A model generated the notes under the pieces. That model ran no database searches. It saw nothing but the letters and a program-made list of their open reading frames with translations, and had not been told where the DNA came from. The position numbers and the translations under genes were made by a program. This document shows, piece by piece, positions 23,110 through 33,690 of a stretch of DNA of 64,000 bases. Each line of letters starts with the position of its first letter. Position 1 is the first letter of the stretch. The stretch is from Lytechinus pictus (lineage: Eukaryota > Echinodermata > Echinoidea > Temnopleuroida > Toxopneustidae), in the NCBI RefSeq assembly GCF_037042905.1, contig NC_087256.1:26431501-26495500 (forward strand), read 5' to 3'.

Positions 23110-23190
23110 ACCAAACCATCATCATCAAACAAGAAGTAAATGAAGACACAACTCTCACCCATAAAGGTCAAGACCAGTGTACCACACAAG
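23110..23190 (+). CDS. Zinc-finger gene cassette exon 7 (SUMO-motif module)
   Basis: 81 bp, phase 1 in and out, acceptor TTCATATTAG, donor GTAAGATA. The core is IIIKQEVNEDTTLTHKG, an intact IKQE plus acidic residues. Nearly identical at the ends to exon 8, including the acceptor region, which indicates recent duplication. Confidence 0.7.
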
Positions 23191-23244
23191 GTAAGATAAT
23201 TTCCCCCCCCCCTTTTCCTAAATTTGTCTTGAAATTTTCTAATT

Positions 23245-23601
23245 TTCTCCTCATTGTCAAGTGCAACCACGATTTATTCCTCCTGAACATGTGGAATTAG
23301 CATTGTTCAATACTATATGGTTCAGTCAAGTTGGTCCTTATTGTCAAATCTGTAAAAATTGAAATATTGTCTAATTCAAACAATAGAAAACAAAAGAAAT
23401 AGTGAGTGATGGACATCATCGACTGACTCATTTGTACGTAACTGAGTTGTGCATATCACTGGTTTGTGAAAAATAAGCGAAACTTTAAAATGCCGTAACT
23501 TTCCTATTTTACATCAAATTTTGATGAAATTTTCAGCATTATGCTTGTTTGATTTTTCTTTAAATATTCAAATCAACATTTTTCTGGGGTGGACTTGACT
23601 T
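23245..23601. repeat. TTAA-type MITE fragment, 'CCACCCC' family right half
   Basis: Matches the right part of the element at 50933-51478 (CATGTGGAAT..., CAGTCAAGTTGGTCC, GAAATAGTGAGTG) and ends in CTGGGGTGGACTTGACTTA. The left terminus is absent. It lies in the intron between cassette exons 7 and 8. Confidence 0.6.
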
Positions 23602-23749
23602 AGAAAGACAGTATTAACCGCTTCATAAAGGTAATTATTATGATCTCTTATTATATATTTTTTAACTATATTTTTTGTGTTACTGTAGTTTGAAAGATTG
23701 ATGCCTTCAAGGGTTATCTCCTTTTTTATTATATCTGCCTTCATATTAG

Positions 23750-23827
23750 ACCAAACCATCATCAATCAAAAAGTAAATGAAAGCACAACTCTCACCAATA
23801 AAGGTCAAGACCAGTGTACCACACAAG
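23750..23827 (+). CDS. Zinc-finger gene cassette exon 8 (motif lost)
   Basis: 78 bp, phase 1 on both sides, acceptor TTCATATTAG, donor GTAAGATA. The core is TIINQKVNESTTLTNKG. A one-codon deletion and substitutions remove psi-K-x-E that the sister exon 7 retains. Confidence 0.65.
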
Positions 23828-24218
23828 GTAAGATAATTTCTTTTTTCCCCTTTTCTAAATTTGTCTTCAAGCATTTCATAAGCTCTTAATTACAGCACAG
23901 TAGAATATATGCACATAGATTCTGAGTTTCTGTATATTATTATTGTTATTAGTATTCATTGATTAGATTGGCATGTGTGCACTGGTCATAAATGGTTGCC
24001 TGACAAGGTTACTCCCCAGGGAGTGGAGAGGGTGAGCTTTATGGGTGGAGCAGTGATGGATGCACTGACTGTGGAAATAGCCATTTAAAATGCTCACTTT
24101 TAAAGACAAGTATTAACCGTTACATAAAGGTTATTATTATGATCTCTTCTTGTTATCTATTGATAGATTCATGTCTTGAAGGATCATCCGCTTTGTCTTT
24201 TCTTTTTCTTCATAATAG

Positions 24219-24302
24219 GTCAAACCATCGAGGAGGTCAAACAGGAATTAGATGAAGACATGACCAACCCTGATACAGGTCAAGACCAGTGTTCCACACA
24301 AG
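24219..24302 (+). CDS. Zinc-finger gene cassette exon 9 (SUMO-motif module)
   Basis: 84 bp, one codon longer than the standard, phase 1 in and out, acceptor TTCATAATAG, donor GTAAGATA. The core is IEEVKQELDEDMTNPDTG, an intact VKQE with acidic residues on both sides. The following 119-bp intron is almost the same as the 120-bp intron after exon 1. Confidence 0.7.
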
Positions 24303-24421
24303 GTAAGATACACTGATTTATTTATGTTCTTGAGCTAGCTTGATCAATGTTTAAAGGGTTAAAGCATGGCTTATTAGACTCTATCTTAATTATTTGCTTT
24401 CTATTTTTCTTTTCATACTAG

Positions 24422-24502
24422 GTCAAACCATCGAGGTCATACAGGAAGTAGAAGAAGACATGACCGTCCCTGATACAGTTCAAGACCAGTGTACCACACA
24501 AG
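24422..24502 (+). CDS. Zinc-finger gene cassette exon 10 (motif lost)
   Basis: 81 bp, phase 1 on both sides, acceptor TTCATACTAG, donor GTAAGATA. The core is IEVIQEVEEDMTVPDTV. The acceptor Lys is Ile (VIQE), so psi-K-x-E is lost, though the acidic follow-on remains. It is the last short exon before the zinc-finger exons; its phase-1 donor is compatible with all four zinc-finger exon acceptors downstream. Confidence 0.7.
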
Positions 24503-24719
24503 GTAAGATAGGGTGATCTATGTTTCAGAGTCCAAGCTATTGCATCTTTGTAAGACATAGGAGATTCTAAGCTTGGCTCTTTAAGCTGCATATTGCTGCA
24601 TTAACCGAAAGCAGTATTCAACAGCAAATATTATGCAATCACTCTTCTGCATATGAGTTGTTATACAGAGTTAGAGTTGCATGAAGTAAAGCCATTCAAA
24701 GCAATGTAAATCTATGTAA

Positions 24720-25150
24720 TTTGGAAAATCAAAAAGGGGCCTAAGCTTTCGATCCTAGCAGAATCTTCGTCGGAGGCAAAAATGTAATTTGAGCGGTAAC
24801 ACTGCGTTGGTCTGTTGGAGCGGCTTGCTGTTGTTTATTGCTCATCCTGAGACATCCTTGCTCGCTATAATTTTAATTGTGTTTAATTGCAGATATTTGG
24901 GGAAAAAATTAAACTACAGCGTGAGTAAACCTACAAGGTCTCTGCATTAGTCTGTGTATCGACCTTTTATTAGCTCTTTTCATTGCATTGTGTTGCCGCC
25001 CTTGGTTGGATTGTCTGCAGTCACGCAATACACAACCGAAGCCAAGTCCAAAACGCAGAAGTGTGAGCCGGGTTTTAGTGCAAGAAGATCGGACAGTGAA
25101 TCATCAGGTCATGATGAACTTTCTAATTGCATGTCGGCTCAAAAGGGTTC
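24720..25150 (-). repeat. Interspersed repeat with a hammerhead-like motif, possibly Penelope-like
   Basis: On the minus strand, 24774-24737 reads CCGACGAA, then a 5-bp hairpin stem GATTC / GGATC around TGCTA, then GAAAGCTTAGG. This matches the layout CUGANGA, stem II, GAAA of a hammerhead ribozyme core, with one core change (U to C). Such ribozymes are known in Penelope-like elements. The rest of the segment has no recognised RT or GIY-YIG fragment, so the element type is a suggestion. Confidence 0.35.
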
Positions 25151-25254
25151 GGGTTCATACTGATCTTCATATATTGCCACAATATACTATTATATTCATA
25201 TGCCAAGTTATACTTCCTAATTCTATCATAATTCATCAGGTGTAATACAAAGTG

Positions 25255-25382
25255 GAGGAGCTGTGGTGTAGTGGTTCTGACTCTCGCCTTGTAAACAGAT
25301 GGTCGTGTGTTCGAATTCCACCGCGGTCTGGCGTCCTTTGGCAAGGCGTTAATTCACACTCGACCCAGGGGCTAGATGGGTA
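25255..25382 (+). repeat. tRNA-derived SINE in front of zinc-finger block 0
   Basis: A box (GTGGTGTAGTGGTTCTGAC, about 25263) and B box (GTGTTCGAATTCC, about 25308) of an RNA polymerase III promoter, then a non-tRNA body (GCGTCCTTTGGCAAGGCG, about 25331). The tRNA part cannot form a clean anticodon arm, so it is a SINE head, not a tRNA gene. It abuts the first finger codons at 25384 and probably replaced the upstream part of that block. It is a different SINE family from the one at 5.3 kb. Confidence 0.65.
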
Positions 25383-25383
25383 C

Positions 25384-26293
25384 TGTGAGAAGATATTTTC
25401 TAGAATATTACCCACCATATAAAAACACACATAGGAGAAAAGCCTTCTGATTGTTCTCATTGTGAGAAGATATTTTTTAGAAAGTCTTGTCTTATAATGC
25501 ATATGAGAAGACATACTGGTGAAAAGCCTTATCATTGCTCTTATTGTGAGAAGAAATTTTCTGACAAGTGTAATCTTACCCGTCATATAAGGCCACATAC
25601 AGGAGAAAGGCCTTATGCTTGCTCTATATGTGAGAAGAGATTTTCTGGGAAGAGTCAGATTACCCACCATATAAAAACACACATATGAGAAAAGCCTTCT
25701 GATTGTTCTCATTGTGAGAAGATATTTTTTAGAAAGTCTTGTCTTATAATGCATATGAGAACACATACTGATGAAAAGCCTTATCATTGCTCTTATTGTG
25801 AGAAGAAATTTTCTGAGAAGAGTAATCTTACCCGTCATATAAGAACACACACAGGAGAAAAGCCTCATGATTGTACTTACTGTGAGAAGATATTTTCTGT
25901 GAAGAGTGAGACTACCCGCCATATAAGAACACACATAGGAGAAAAGCCTTCTGATTGTTCTCATTGTGAGAAGATATTTTTTAGAAAGTCTTGTCTTATA
26001 ATGCATATGAGAACACATACTGATGAAAAGCCTTATCATTGCTCTTATTGTGAGAAGAAATTTTCTGAGAAGAGTAATCATACCCGTCATATAAGAACAC
26101 ACACAGGAGAAAAGCCTTATGATTGTACTTACTGTGAGAATATATTTTCTGTGAAGGGTAATCTTACCCGTCATATAAGAACACATACTGGAGAAAATCC
26201 ATATGCTTGCCCACATTGTGAGAAGAAATTTTCTGAGAATAATCAGCTAACCCGTCATATAAAAACACATATTGGAGAAAAACCTTGTGCTTA
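25384..26293 (+). pseudogene. C2H2 zinc-finger block 0, headless and interrupted
   Basis: About ten C2H2 fingers with TGEKP linkers in one frame. The block begins in mid-finger, lacks the leader and C2HC finger found in the other blocks, and has an in-frame TGA at 25686-25688 (KTHI*EKPSD). It ends with a TAA after EKPCA. Fingers alternate between a [17 protein letters not shown] type and a [17 protein letters not shown] type. The 3' part is closely related to the tail of block 3 (37600-37960). With no start exon and a stop it is best read as a decayed paralogue. Confidence 0.75.
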
Positions 26294-26323
26294 ATCTCAA
26301 TGTGAGAAGAGATTTCCTTACAA

Positions 26324-27160
26324 CAGGGCTGCCAACTTTTGAGAAGAGTTTGGAGTGAGACATTGCGAGGGAGTGAAGCGACCAAGCCCGAGGGCGCAGA
26401 GCACCTGAGGGGGGGGGGATGGTGTGTAGGGAGCTTTTACAATTTTGTGATAATCTGCTGCTCCCTTAAGGAAAAAAGAATGAAGGAAAGAAATAAAGCA
26501 GGAAGCAAGCAAGCAAGCAATATAAAAAAGAAAGAAAAGGTAAAAGAATAGATGAAAGGAGGAAAAACAAAGAAAGACAAGGAAAGGAAGGAATGAATGA
26601 AGGAAGGAAGGAATGAATGAAGGAAAGAAAGAAGGAAAGAAGAAAGAAAGAAAGATTGAAAAGAAAGAAGGAAAGAAAGATAGAAAGAAAACAGAGGAAG
26701 AAGGCTAAAACTATCATCATGAATAAATTATCAGTTTCTGTTTGGCTCAATTAAAATAAAGCTACGAAAGAAACCTAGTGTATGTATCAACACACACACA
26801 AATGCGCATGTGTGGCTATCATGTATTCAGAGCGCCGTGCCGGCAGGGCCTGCAGGCTATCGCCATGGCATGGCCTCGCACAAAAACCCTGCTTCATAGT
26901 AAAATTTCGGCGTCACCAGCTCTCACACGTGGAATACAGAAAGCCAATCGCAACTCAATATTTTGTCTTTGCGCGGCAAACCGAAACCAATTTGCATTGA
27001 TGGTTTAGCTTTGCGCTTGTGTGGTTAAAAACTTTGAAACTTTTGCCTGGCCGTGTTATAATTTTATTGAATATCCGATATAGGCTAATAGACTTTTTTC
27101 TCTCTATTTTCGGTGTTCAGCGTGAGAATCAGGTGAAGTGCGTGAGAGTTGGCAGCCCTG
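26324..27160. mobile_element. TIR transposon (837 bp) with 6-bp target duplication
   Basis: Ends CAGGGCTGCCAACTTTTGAG and, inverted, CAGGGCTGCCAACTCTCACG. Flanked by TTACAA at 26318-26323 and TTACAA at 27161-27166. The paralogous zinc-finger tail at 37950-37965 has a single TTACAA and no insertion, which proves both boundaries. The interior is purine-rich GAAA repeat (26465-26700) and unique sequence (26760-27120) without a transposase. A CAGGG terminus resembles hAT, but the 6-bp duplication is short for that group, so the superfamily is left open. Confidence 0.85.
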
Positions 27161-27166
27161 TTACAA

Positions 27167-27480
27167 ACAAATCTAAAAGAACATTTAAGGACACATACTG
27201 GAGGAAAACCTAATGCTAATATGAGAAATGATTTTCTAAGAAGACCTAATGCTTGCTCTCACTGTGAGAAGAGATTTTCTCAAGAGTGAAATCTTTCCCT
27301 TCATATAAGAACACATGCTGGAGAGAATCTGTCTCGTTTGGTGTCATTGTGAGAACAGATTTTCTCCAAAGATTAATTTTAGCCTTCACATAAGAACACA
27401 GACTGGAGAAAAGTCTCATGCTTGCCCTCATTGTGAGAAGATATTTTATAGAAAGATTGAGCTTTCCTGTCATATATGAA
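27167..27480 (+). pseudogene. Zinc-finger remnants continuing block 0
   Basis: Finger-like words ([28 protein letters not shown]-like) recur at 84-bp spacing but with frameshifts and stops. Aligns with 37962-38320, the tail after block 3. No complete finger remains in one frame for more than about 30 codons. Confidence 0.7.
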
Positions 27481-27563
27481 CCTCGGGAAAGGGGAGTGAG
27501 GAAGGATTTAGAAAGATTAATAGTTGATCTACACGGTTTAATTCCCTCCATTGATAATTCCCG

Positions 27564-27733
27564 GTGGGTGTTTCATAAAGCTGTTCGTAAGATATGAATG
27601 ACTTTACGCACAACTGGTGATCCTTTCTTGTGCTATGTGATATTCCTATGTAATTGGTTTATGACCTAAGAACATGTTCCAGTCGTGCGTAAAGTTGTTC
27701 GTAAAGTTACGAATAGCTTTATGAAACACCCAC
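27564..27733. repeat. Harbinger-type MITE, long near-perfect TIRs
   Basis: 170 bp with terminal repeats of about 28 bp: GTGGGTGTTTCATAAAGCTG at left and its near-exact inverse at right. Flanks are CCG (27561-27563) and CTG (27734-27736), a 3-bp CNG duplication with one change. It lies in the intron just upstream of the first intact zinc-finger exon; the homologous introns upstream of the later zinc-finger exons lack it. Confidence 0.8.
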
Positions 27734-27833
27734 CTGTAATGTAAACCATAGTAGTAGGTAACTATATATATAAACACTGATAAATAGTGTGAGAAAGGCA
27801 TTCAAGATGAATACTATTTTATTTTTCTTCTAG

Positions 27834-29110
27834 ATAAAGAGTTTGAGAGTGAAGAGGACAAGAGACAATGTAACATGACACAATGCAGTGGAGAGAAGTC
27901 ATATCGGTGTTTACAATGCAGTAAGATATTCACGGATGAGAGCACTTTAATTGTACATCTGAAAGCATGTTTTGGAGAAGAAGGATCTGTTAGCAATCTT
28001 CGAACAAAGCTAGATATGAGCTTTAAGTGCCTCCATTGTGATAAGATTCATGATTGTGATGATAATCTAATGACCCATGTGGGAACACACAGTGCAGTGA
28101 AGTTGCATCCTTGCTCTCACTGTAAGAAGGGATTTTCTGTTAAAGGCAAACTTGACCAGCAGGGAAGAACACATACAGGAGAAAAGCCTTCTCATTCCTT
28201 TTATTGTGATGAGGCATTTCCTACCAAAAGCAACTTCATCCGTCATAGCAGATTACAAAGTGGAAAAAAGCCTTACCTCTGCTCTTATTGTAACAAAGGG
28301 TTTTCTGCAAAGAAAGACCTTACCTGTCATATAAGAATACATACAGGAGAAAAGCCTTATCACTGCTCTCATTGCCAGAAAGAATTTTCTGTCCAAAGCA
28401 ATTTCCTCCGTCATAGCAGATTACATACTGGAAAAAAGCCTAACCACTGCTCTCATTGCCTGAAAGAATTTTCTACGAAGAGATATCTTACAGAACATAT
28501 AAAAGCACATATCGGAGAAAAACCTCATTGTTGCCCCGATTGTAAGAAGAGGTTTTCTACAAAGAGTCTGCTGACCCGTCATATGAGGGTACATACCAGA
28601 GAAAAGCCTTTTGCTTGCTCTCATTGTGAGAAGAGATTTTCTAATATTGGCAACCTTGCTTCTCATATGAGAACACACACTGGAGAAAAGCCATATGCTT
28701 GCTCTCATTGTAACAAAAGATTTGCCGAACGTAATAATCTCTCCCGTCATATAAGAATTCATACTGGAGAAAAGCCTTATAAATGCTCCAAGTGTAAGAA
28801 AAGATTTTCAGAGAAGGGGACTCTTACCTGTCATTTGAGAACGCATACAAATGAAAAGCCTTATAAATGCACTCAATGTCTGAAAGGATTTATTTCCAAA
28901 AGCGCTCTTACACGCCACATAAGAACACATACTGGAGAAAAACCTTACGTTTGCTCTCATTGTGAAAAGCAATTTTCTGTGAAATGTAAACTTATCACTC
29001 ATATTAGAACACATACTAAAGAAAAGCCTTATCATTGTTCTCATTGTGAGAAGAAATTTTCTCAGAAACGTTCTCTGAAATGTCATATGAGAACACATAA
29101 CAAAACTTAA
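27834..29110 (+). CDS. C2H2 zinc-finger terminal exon 1 (about 14 finger units)
   Basis: Starts after acceptor TTTTTCTTCTAG in phase 1, matching the donor phase of the cassette exons; the frame is open from 27834 and the first ATG is only at 27875. The leader [12 protein letters not shown] is acidic. It is followed by a C2HC-like finger (CLQCSKIF...HLKAC), a C2H2 finger (FKCLHCDKI), two degenerate fingers (DQQGRTH and HSRLQ lose ligands), then ten regular fingers with (T)GEKP linkers, and a TAA. The fold and linkers fit a nuclear DNA-binding protein; target unknown. Best intact coding exon of the cluster, and the first that cassette exon 10 could splice to. Confidence 0.85.
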
Positions 29111-30006
29111 ATTTGCTCTCATTGTTAGAGTTTGCTCGAAAAATTGATCTCTAAAGCATTGTTGAACATTGATTTTTCTTTAAGAAATTTGAGTATTAAC
29201 CATAATTGGACTGGAAAAATATTACAAAGTGTTCAGGGGGCCAAACGTAGTGCCAGTATTTTACATATTAAGATATAAGATGAAAAAAATGGTTGGTGTT
29301 GAATCAGCCCCCATGTCTTATTAGGGTTAAAAAGATAACCATATAAGAACATAACTGAAGAAAGCACTATTGCTCCGATCTTGACTAAGGAGTTCCTTCA
29401 AGTAACAACCTTTTACATATCATCATGAATTTATCATAGGGGGTAATAGAGTAAGGATTTAGGAAAATTGATAGATGACTGATATCAGATCTACAAGGAT
29501 TGATTACCTTCACTGATAATTCCGGTAATGAAAAACCTGTCAATTGTCTAGGTAACTGCATTATACAATGTGGTAAATAATGCGAGAAACACATTACATA
29601 CAAAAGACAAAACTTAGCATTTTGAAATAATGGTGGCTCAAGATTAAAGTTTCTGGTTACCATGGGCCAACATGGTGCCAGCTTTACACATAAAGATATC
29701 TGACAACAAAAATTATTTGGGTTAAAATTTAAGGTTGCCACATGAGAACATACTTTAACTTGAGCATAACTAAAGAAAACTATTGCTCTGGTTGTGAGAA
29801 AGGAGTTCTTTCGAGTAACAATCTTTTCCATATCATCACAGGTTATTTGGGGGTAAGTGAGAAAGTGAGGATTGATTGAGGTTTTAAGGTTTCATTACCT
29901 TCACTGATAATTCTTTTAATGTAAACCATAATAAAAGGTAACTATAAACACACTGATAAATTGTGTGAGAGGGGCATTAAAGATGAATACTTTTTTTTCT
30001 CCCCAG
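29111..30006. other. Intergenic or intronic DNA before zinc-finger exon 2
   Basis: No coding segment. About 29600-30006 matches 35900-36310 closely (shared ACTTAGCATTTTGAAATAAT, GGTTACCATGGGCCAACATG, AGCTTTACACATA). It ends in the same ATTAAAGATGAATAC...CCCCAG acceptor region, so the duplicated unit includes this intron and the exon after it. Confidence 0.7.
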
Positions 30007-30881
30007 ATAAAGAGATTGAGAGTGAAGAGGACAAGAGACAATCTAATGCAACAGAATGCAGTGGAGAAAAGTCATATCGGTGTTTACAATGCAGTAAGAT
30101 ATTCACGGATGAGAGCACTTTAATTCTACATCGGAAAGCATGCTGTAGAGAAGAGGGAATTGTTAGCAGTTTTAGAACAAAGTTAGATATGAGCTTTAAG
30201 TGCCCCCATTGTGATAAGATTTTTGATTATGATAATAATCTAATGACCCATATGGGAATACATGAAAATGGAGATGAACCTTATCTTTGCCCTCATTGTA
30301 AGAAGGGTTTTGCCAAAAAGGTCTTTCTTATACATCATATAAGAACACACACAGGAGAAAAGCCTTATGATTGTTCTCACTGTGAGAAGATATTTTCTAG
30401 AAAGTCTCATCTAACATTGCATATGAGAACACATACTGGTGAAAAGCCTTATCATTGCTCTTATTGCGAGAAGAAATTTTCTGACAAGTGTGATCTTACC
30501 CGTCATATGAGGACACACACAGGAGAAAAACCTTATGATTGTTCTCACTGTGAGAAGATGTTTTCTAGAAAGTCTCATCTTACAATGCATATGAGAACAC
30601 ATACTGATGAAAAGCCTTATCATTGCTCTTATTGTGAGAAGAAATTTTCTCAGAAGAGTAATCTTACCCGTCATATAAGAACACACACAGGAGAAAAGCC
30701 TTATGATTGTTCTCACTGTGAGAAGATATTTTCTAGAAAGTCTTGTCTTACAATGCATATGAGAACACATACAGGAGAAAGGCCTTATCATTGCTCTTAT
30801 TGTGAGAAGAAATTTTCTGAGAAGAGGAGTCTTACCCATCATATAAGAACACACACAGGAGAAAAGCCTTGTGATTGTTAG
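30007..30881 (+). CDS. C2H2 zinc-finger terminal exon 2 (8 fingers, truncated)
   Basis: The acceptor CTCCCCAG ends at 30006 and the exon enters in phase 1 with the leader [12 protein letters not shown] and the C2HC-like finger (CLQCSKIF...HRKAC). Eight C2H2 fingers follow: [20 protein letters not shown], then alternating YDCSHCEK(I/M)FSRKS and [11 protein letters not shown] types, so the array grew as two-finger (168-bp) units. The frame stops at TAG 30879-30881 in mid-finger (EKPCDC). Unrelated sequence follows for about 165 bp before finger remnants resume at 31046. The protein may still work as an 8-finger form; the cut looks like an insertion or rearrangement. Confidence 0.78.
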
Positions 30882-31045
30882 CTCTATGGCTGGAAGGGCC
30901 AGATGAACTTATGACGTGGTGTGTCGTCTGTCATCTATTGTCCGTCCTTAATTTCAAAATGCTTCGTTGTCATTTCAAGTCTGATTTCAATTCTGTTTGC
31001 TTTATATGATAGCAGTAGGTGGGGGATTCAAAACTTAATACCTAA

Positions 31046-31750
31046 CTTAAACGTAATAATCCCTCCCGTCATATAAAAATACATACTGGAGAAAAGCCGT
31101 ATAAATGTTCCAAGTGTAAGTCGATTTTCTGAAAAGGGGACTCTTACCTGTCATTTGAGAACACATACAAATGAAAAGCCTTATAAATGCACTCAATATC
31201 TGAAAGGATTTATTTCCAAAAGTGCTCTTACACGCCACATTAGAACACATACTTGAGAAAAACCTTATATTTGCTCTCATTTTGAGCATTGTGAGAAGAG
31301 ATTTTGTACAAAGACCAATCTTATCCTTCACAAAAGAACTTATACTGGAAAAAAGCCTTATTCTTGCTGTCATTGTGAGAGGAAGTTGTAGAAAGACCAG
31401 TCTTATCCTTCACATAAGAACACAGACTGGAAAAAAGCCTTATAAATGCACTCAATGTCTGAAAGGATTCATTTCCAAAAGCACTCTTACACACCACATA
31501 AGAACTTATACTGGAAAAAAGCCTTATTCTTGCTCTCATTGTGAGAGGAGATGTTGTAGAAAGACCAGTCTTATCCTTCACCTAAGAACTAATACTGGAA
31601 AAAAGCCTTATTCTTTGCTTTTATTGAGAGAAAAGATTTTCTGAGAGAAGGACATTAATCCATCATGTGAGTACACATACTGGAGAAAAGTCACTGAACT
31701 GACCCATTATGAAAGAACACATACTAGAGGAAAGCTTTATGCTTGAAAAA
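31046..31750 (+). pseudogene. Decayed zinc-finger remnants after exon 2
   Basis: The first 200 bp match fingers of exon 1 ([19 protein letters not shown] region near 28735) but with a frameshift at about 31118 and stops (ACTTGAGAAA at about 31250). Later units (KKPYSCSHCERRCC, LILHLRTNTGKK) lack ligands. No usable frame; probably the old 3' end of block 2 or a fused fragment of block 1. Confidence 0.75.
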
Positions 31751-31782
31751 TCTCATTACTAATTATGCTTATATATGTATGA

Positions 31783-31788
31783 AATAAA
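31783..31788 (+). terminator. Candidate poly(A) signal for zinc-finger block 2
   Basis: AATAAA about 30 bp after the last finger remnant. The same surrounding phrase (TCTCATTACTAATTATGCT) precedes AATAAA after block 4 at 43853, so the 3' end region is conserved between blocks. Confidence 0.35.
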
Positions 31789-33280
31789 AGATTTGCTCTT
31801 ATTATTTAAATAAGGCACACAGATAGGTATTGTTTTTCACAGACTCTGTAAGATTTTGAACAAAGGTTCCTCTCCCAAATCATTATAATCCCAATTTTAT
31901 TAATTTTGGTTGTTTTGAAAATTTCTTATATGTTTCTCTTTTTGTGCTTATAAATGTTTTATTGCTTTGATAAAAATTTGTTGGCAACTCTGAATCTAGT
32001 TTAATCAGTAATAGTAATGATATTTTTATAAATTTTGGCCAAAATCACAATTTGCAGTGGATTTGTACATAAATTCACGATTTTGAGCAATTGTGGGTCC
32101 GACATATTAAAGAGATATGTGATTCAGCCCTCCCAGTCTTCTTGTTATTATATACATGTATGACATAATTTTTCACATGAATGAATTTGCATATTCATTA
32201 TAATAAAATAATTATTTAGGATTTTATTATATACTGGTTTGTATGGGAATTTATGATGTTGTATGGCAAAAATACCATGTTAAAACTTCAAATCCACAAA
32301 ATGAACTCTTTATCACATTTGAGGTTGTTTCCAGCCCAAAAAAACAAAAAGCACTGCAAGGAGAGACACCCTGTCAGAGTAGCGACCTTATTGTGATAAA
32401 TGAGGACAGAGTATGGGCCTAAGTGATGCGGTGCGCAACGAAACGTCACTAGAGAAAGGGGCTATTGGCGAGCGCTAAATCTGGGTCATTTTCCTTGAAA
32501 GTTTGGTTTTGGGTCTCCATCTACATGTACATTACGAGCACTTTCTGGACGTTTGGTCATGTTAGAACAAAGTAAATACAAATTTTCCTACTTCCTATTT
32601 CTATTCAGGCAGTAACGTAAGAATTTGTTTACTCTGTTACGTAAGATGATGAGGATTGCAGCTGACAGCGAGTTCAATTCAAAAGCATCAGCTCGCATGG
32701 GGCATAATCAGTTATCAAAATATCCCACTTTCAAATCTATAGAAATGTGTTAAACTGGTGGGGTGTTCTTAACTGGGGATTTTCCAAATAGTAAGGGGTG
32801 CAAATGCCAAATTTTGGTGCAATCGCACAAATGGTGGCTCAGATCAGAGGGGGGTGGGGCATATTGGTCCCTCCTTTAACCAGCCCTTTTGTCGTGTGAA
32901 GGTTCTACATGTATTTGGTACCTGTACTAAAACTGCCCCGGATATCATTTAGTGCTTTAACCCAATTTCATGCACAAAGTCAATACAAAATGTGTTTTCT
33001 GCAAAGTTCACATAATATTTACACATAGGAGAGTTATGTAGTGAATGAGAGCAAAAGTATGATTTCATGAATAAATGAGTATAATTTGGTTGTATGAAAT
33101 TGAAGTGAAATTCAACTACTTGTGCGCATATGTAATATCATTTACTACCATAATGCAACATTTTTGTTGTGACAGCACAATTCATAGCCAAGATCATTCG
33201 GGAAATGACGAGACTAAATATACCCCGGCTCTATTAGGCTTAAAAAGTGAAAATGTACAAGTGACAGAAAAAGCCATATG
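31789..33280. other. Noncoding gap
   Basis: AT-rich sequence with no gene, no finger relic and no clear TIR pair that I can support. Confidence 0.5.
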
Positions 33281-33690
33281 AATTTAAAGGTAAATGCTAG
33301 TTTTGGTAACGATATCAAAATGAGTTCGTACAGAATCCAATGAAATGACCACCAAAGTGTCTGTTTGTATAAATAAAACGCATGTGCCAAAGGATTCTGG
33401 AAGAAATTGTGTAATTGCTGAGAAATCAGCAAATAAGCACAGGATTCGGGTAGAGCGTCGGGCCCGACGCTCAAAGCAATAATTATACACTGTCCCACGT
33501 GCGCTTATCTGTGTTGGGGAAGTTCAGTCTGAACATTTTTCAGCGTAGATTTCAAGATTTCACAAAGTTCAGTTTATGTAACTGTACCAGATCTAGATCC
33601 TCGATGATATACTGACAATTAAGCCTGGTTTTACAGACTTTCTCATGAAATCAGTGTTTACTGCAACTATTGGAATTTCTCTTTAATAAC
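33281..33690. repeat. TTAAA-ended MITE family, copy 1
   Basis: Runs from TTTAAAGGTAAATGCTAG to GGAATTTCTCTTTAAT, which form an imperfect inverted repeat. Long internal identity with 55160-55545 and 60697-61002 (CCAAAGGATTCTGGAAGAAA, ACACTGTCCCACGTG, TTCAGTTTATGTAACTGTAC). It carries a GTCGGGCCCGACGC palindrome absent from the other copies. Confidence 0.65.

Noticed and set aside
25258-25325. tRNA gene
   Set aside because: Same reasoning: promoter boxes but no clean cloverleaf, with a SINE-type body downstream.
29961-30006. ATG at 29961 as the start of zinc-finger exon 2
   Set aside because: The bases 29961-30006 are the polypyrimidine tract and acceptor shared by the homologous introns; homology with the other exons starts at 30007.
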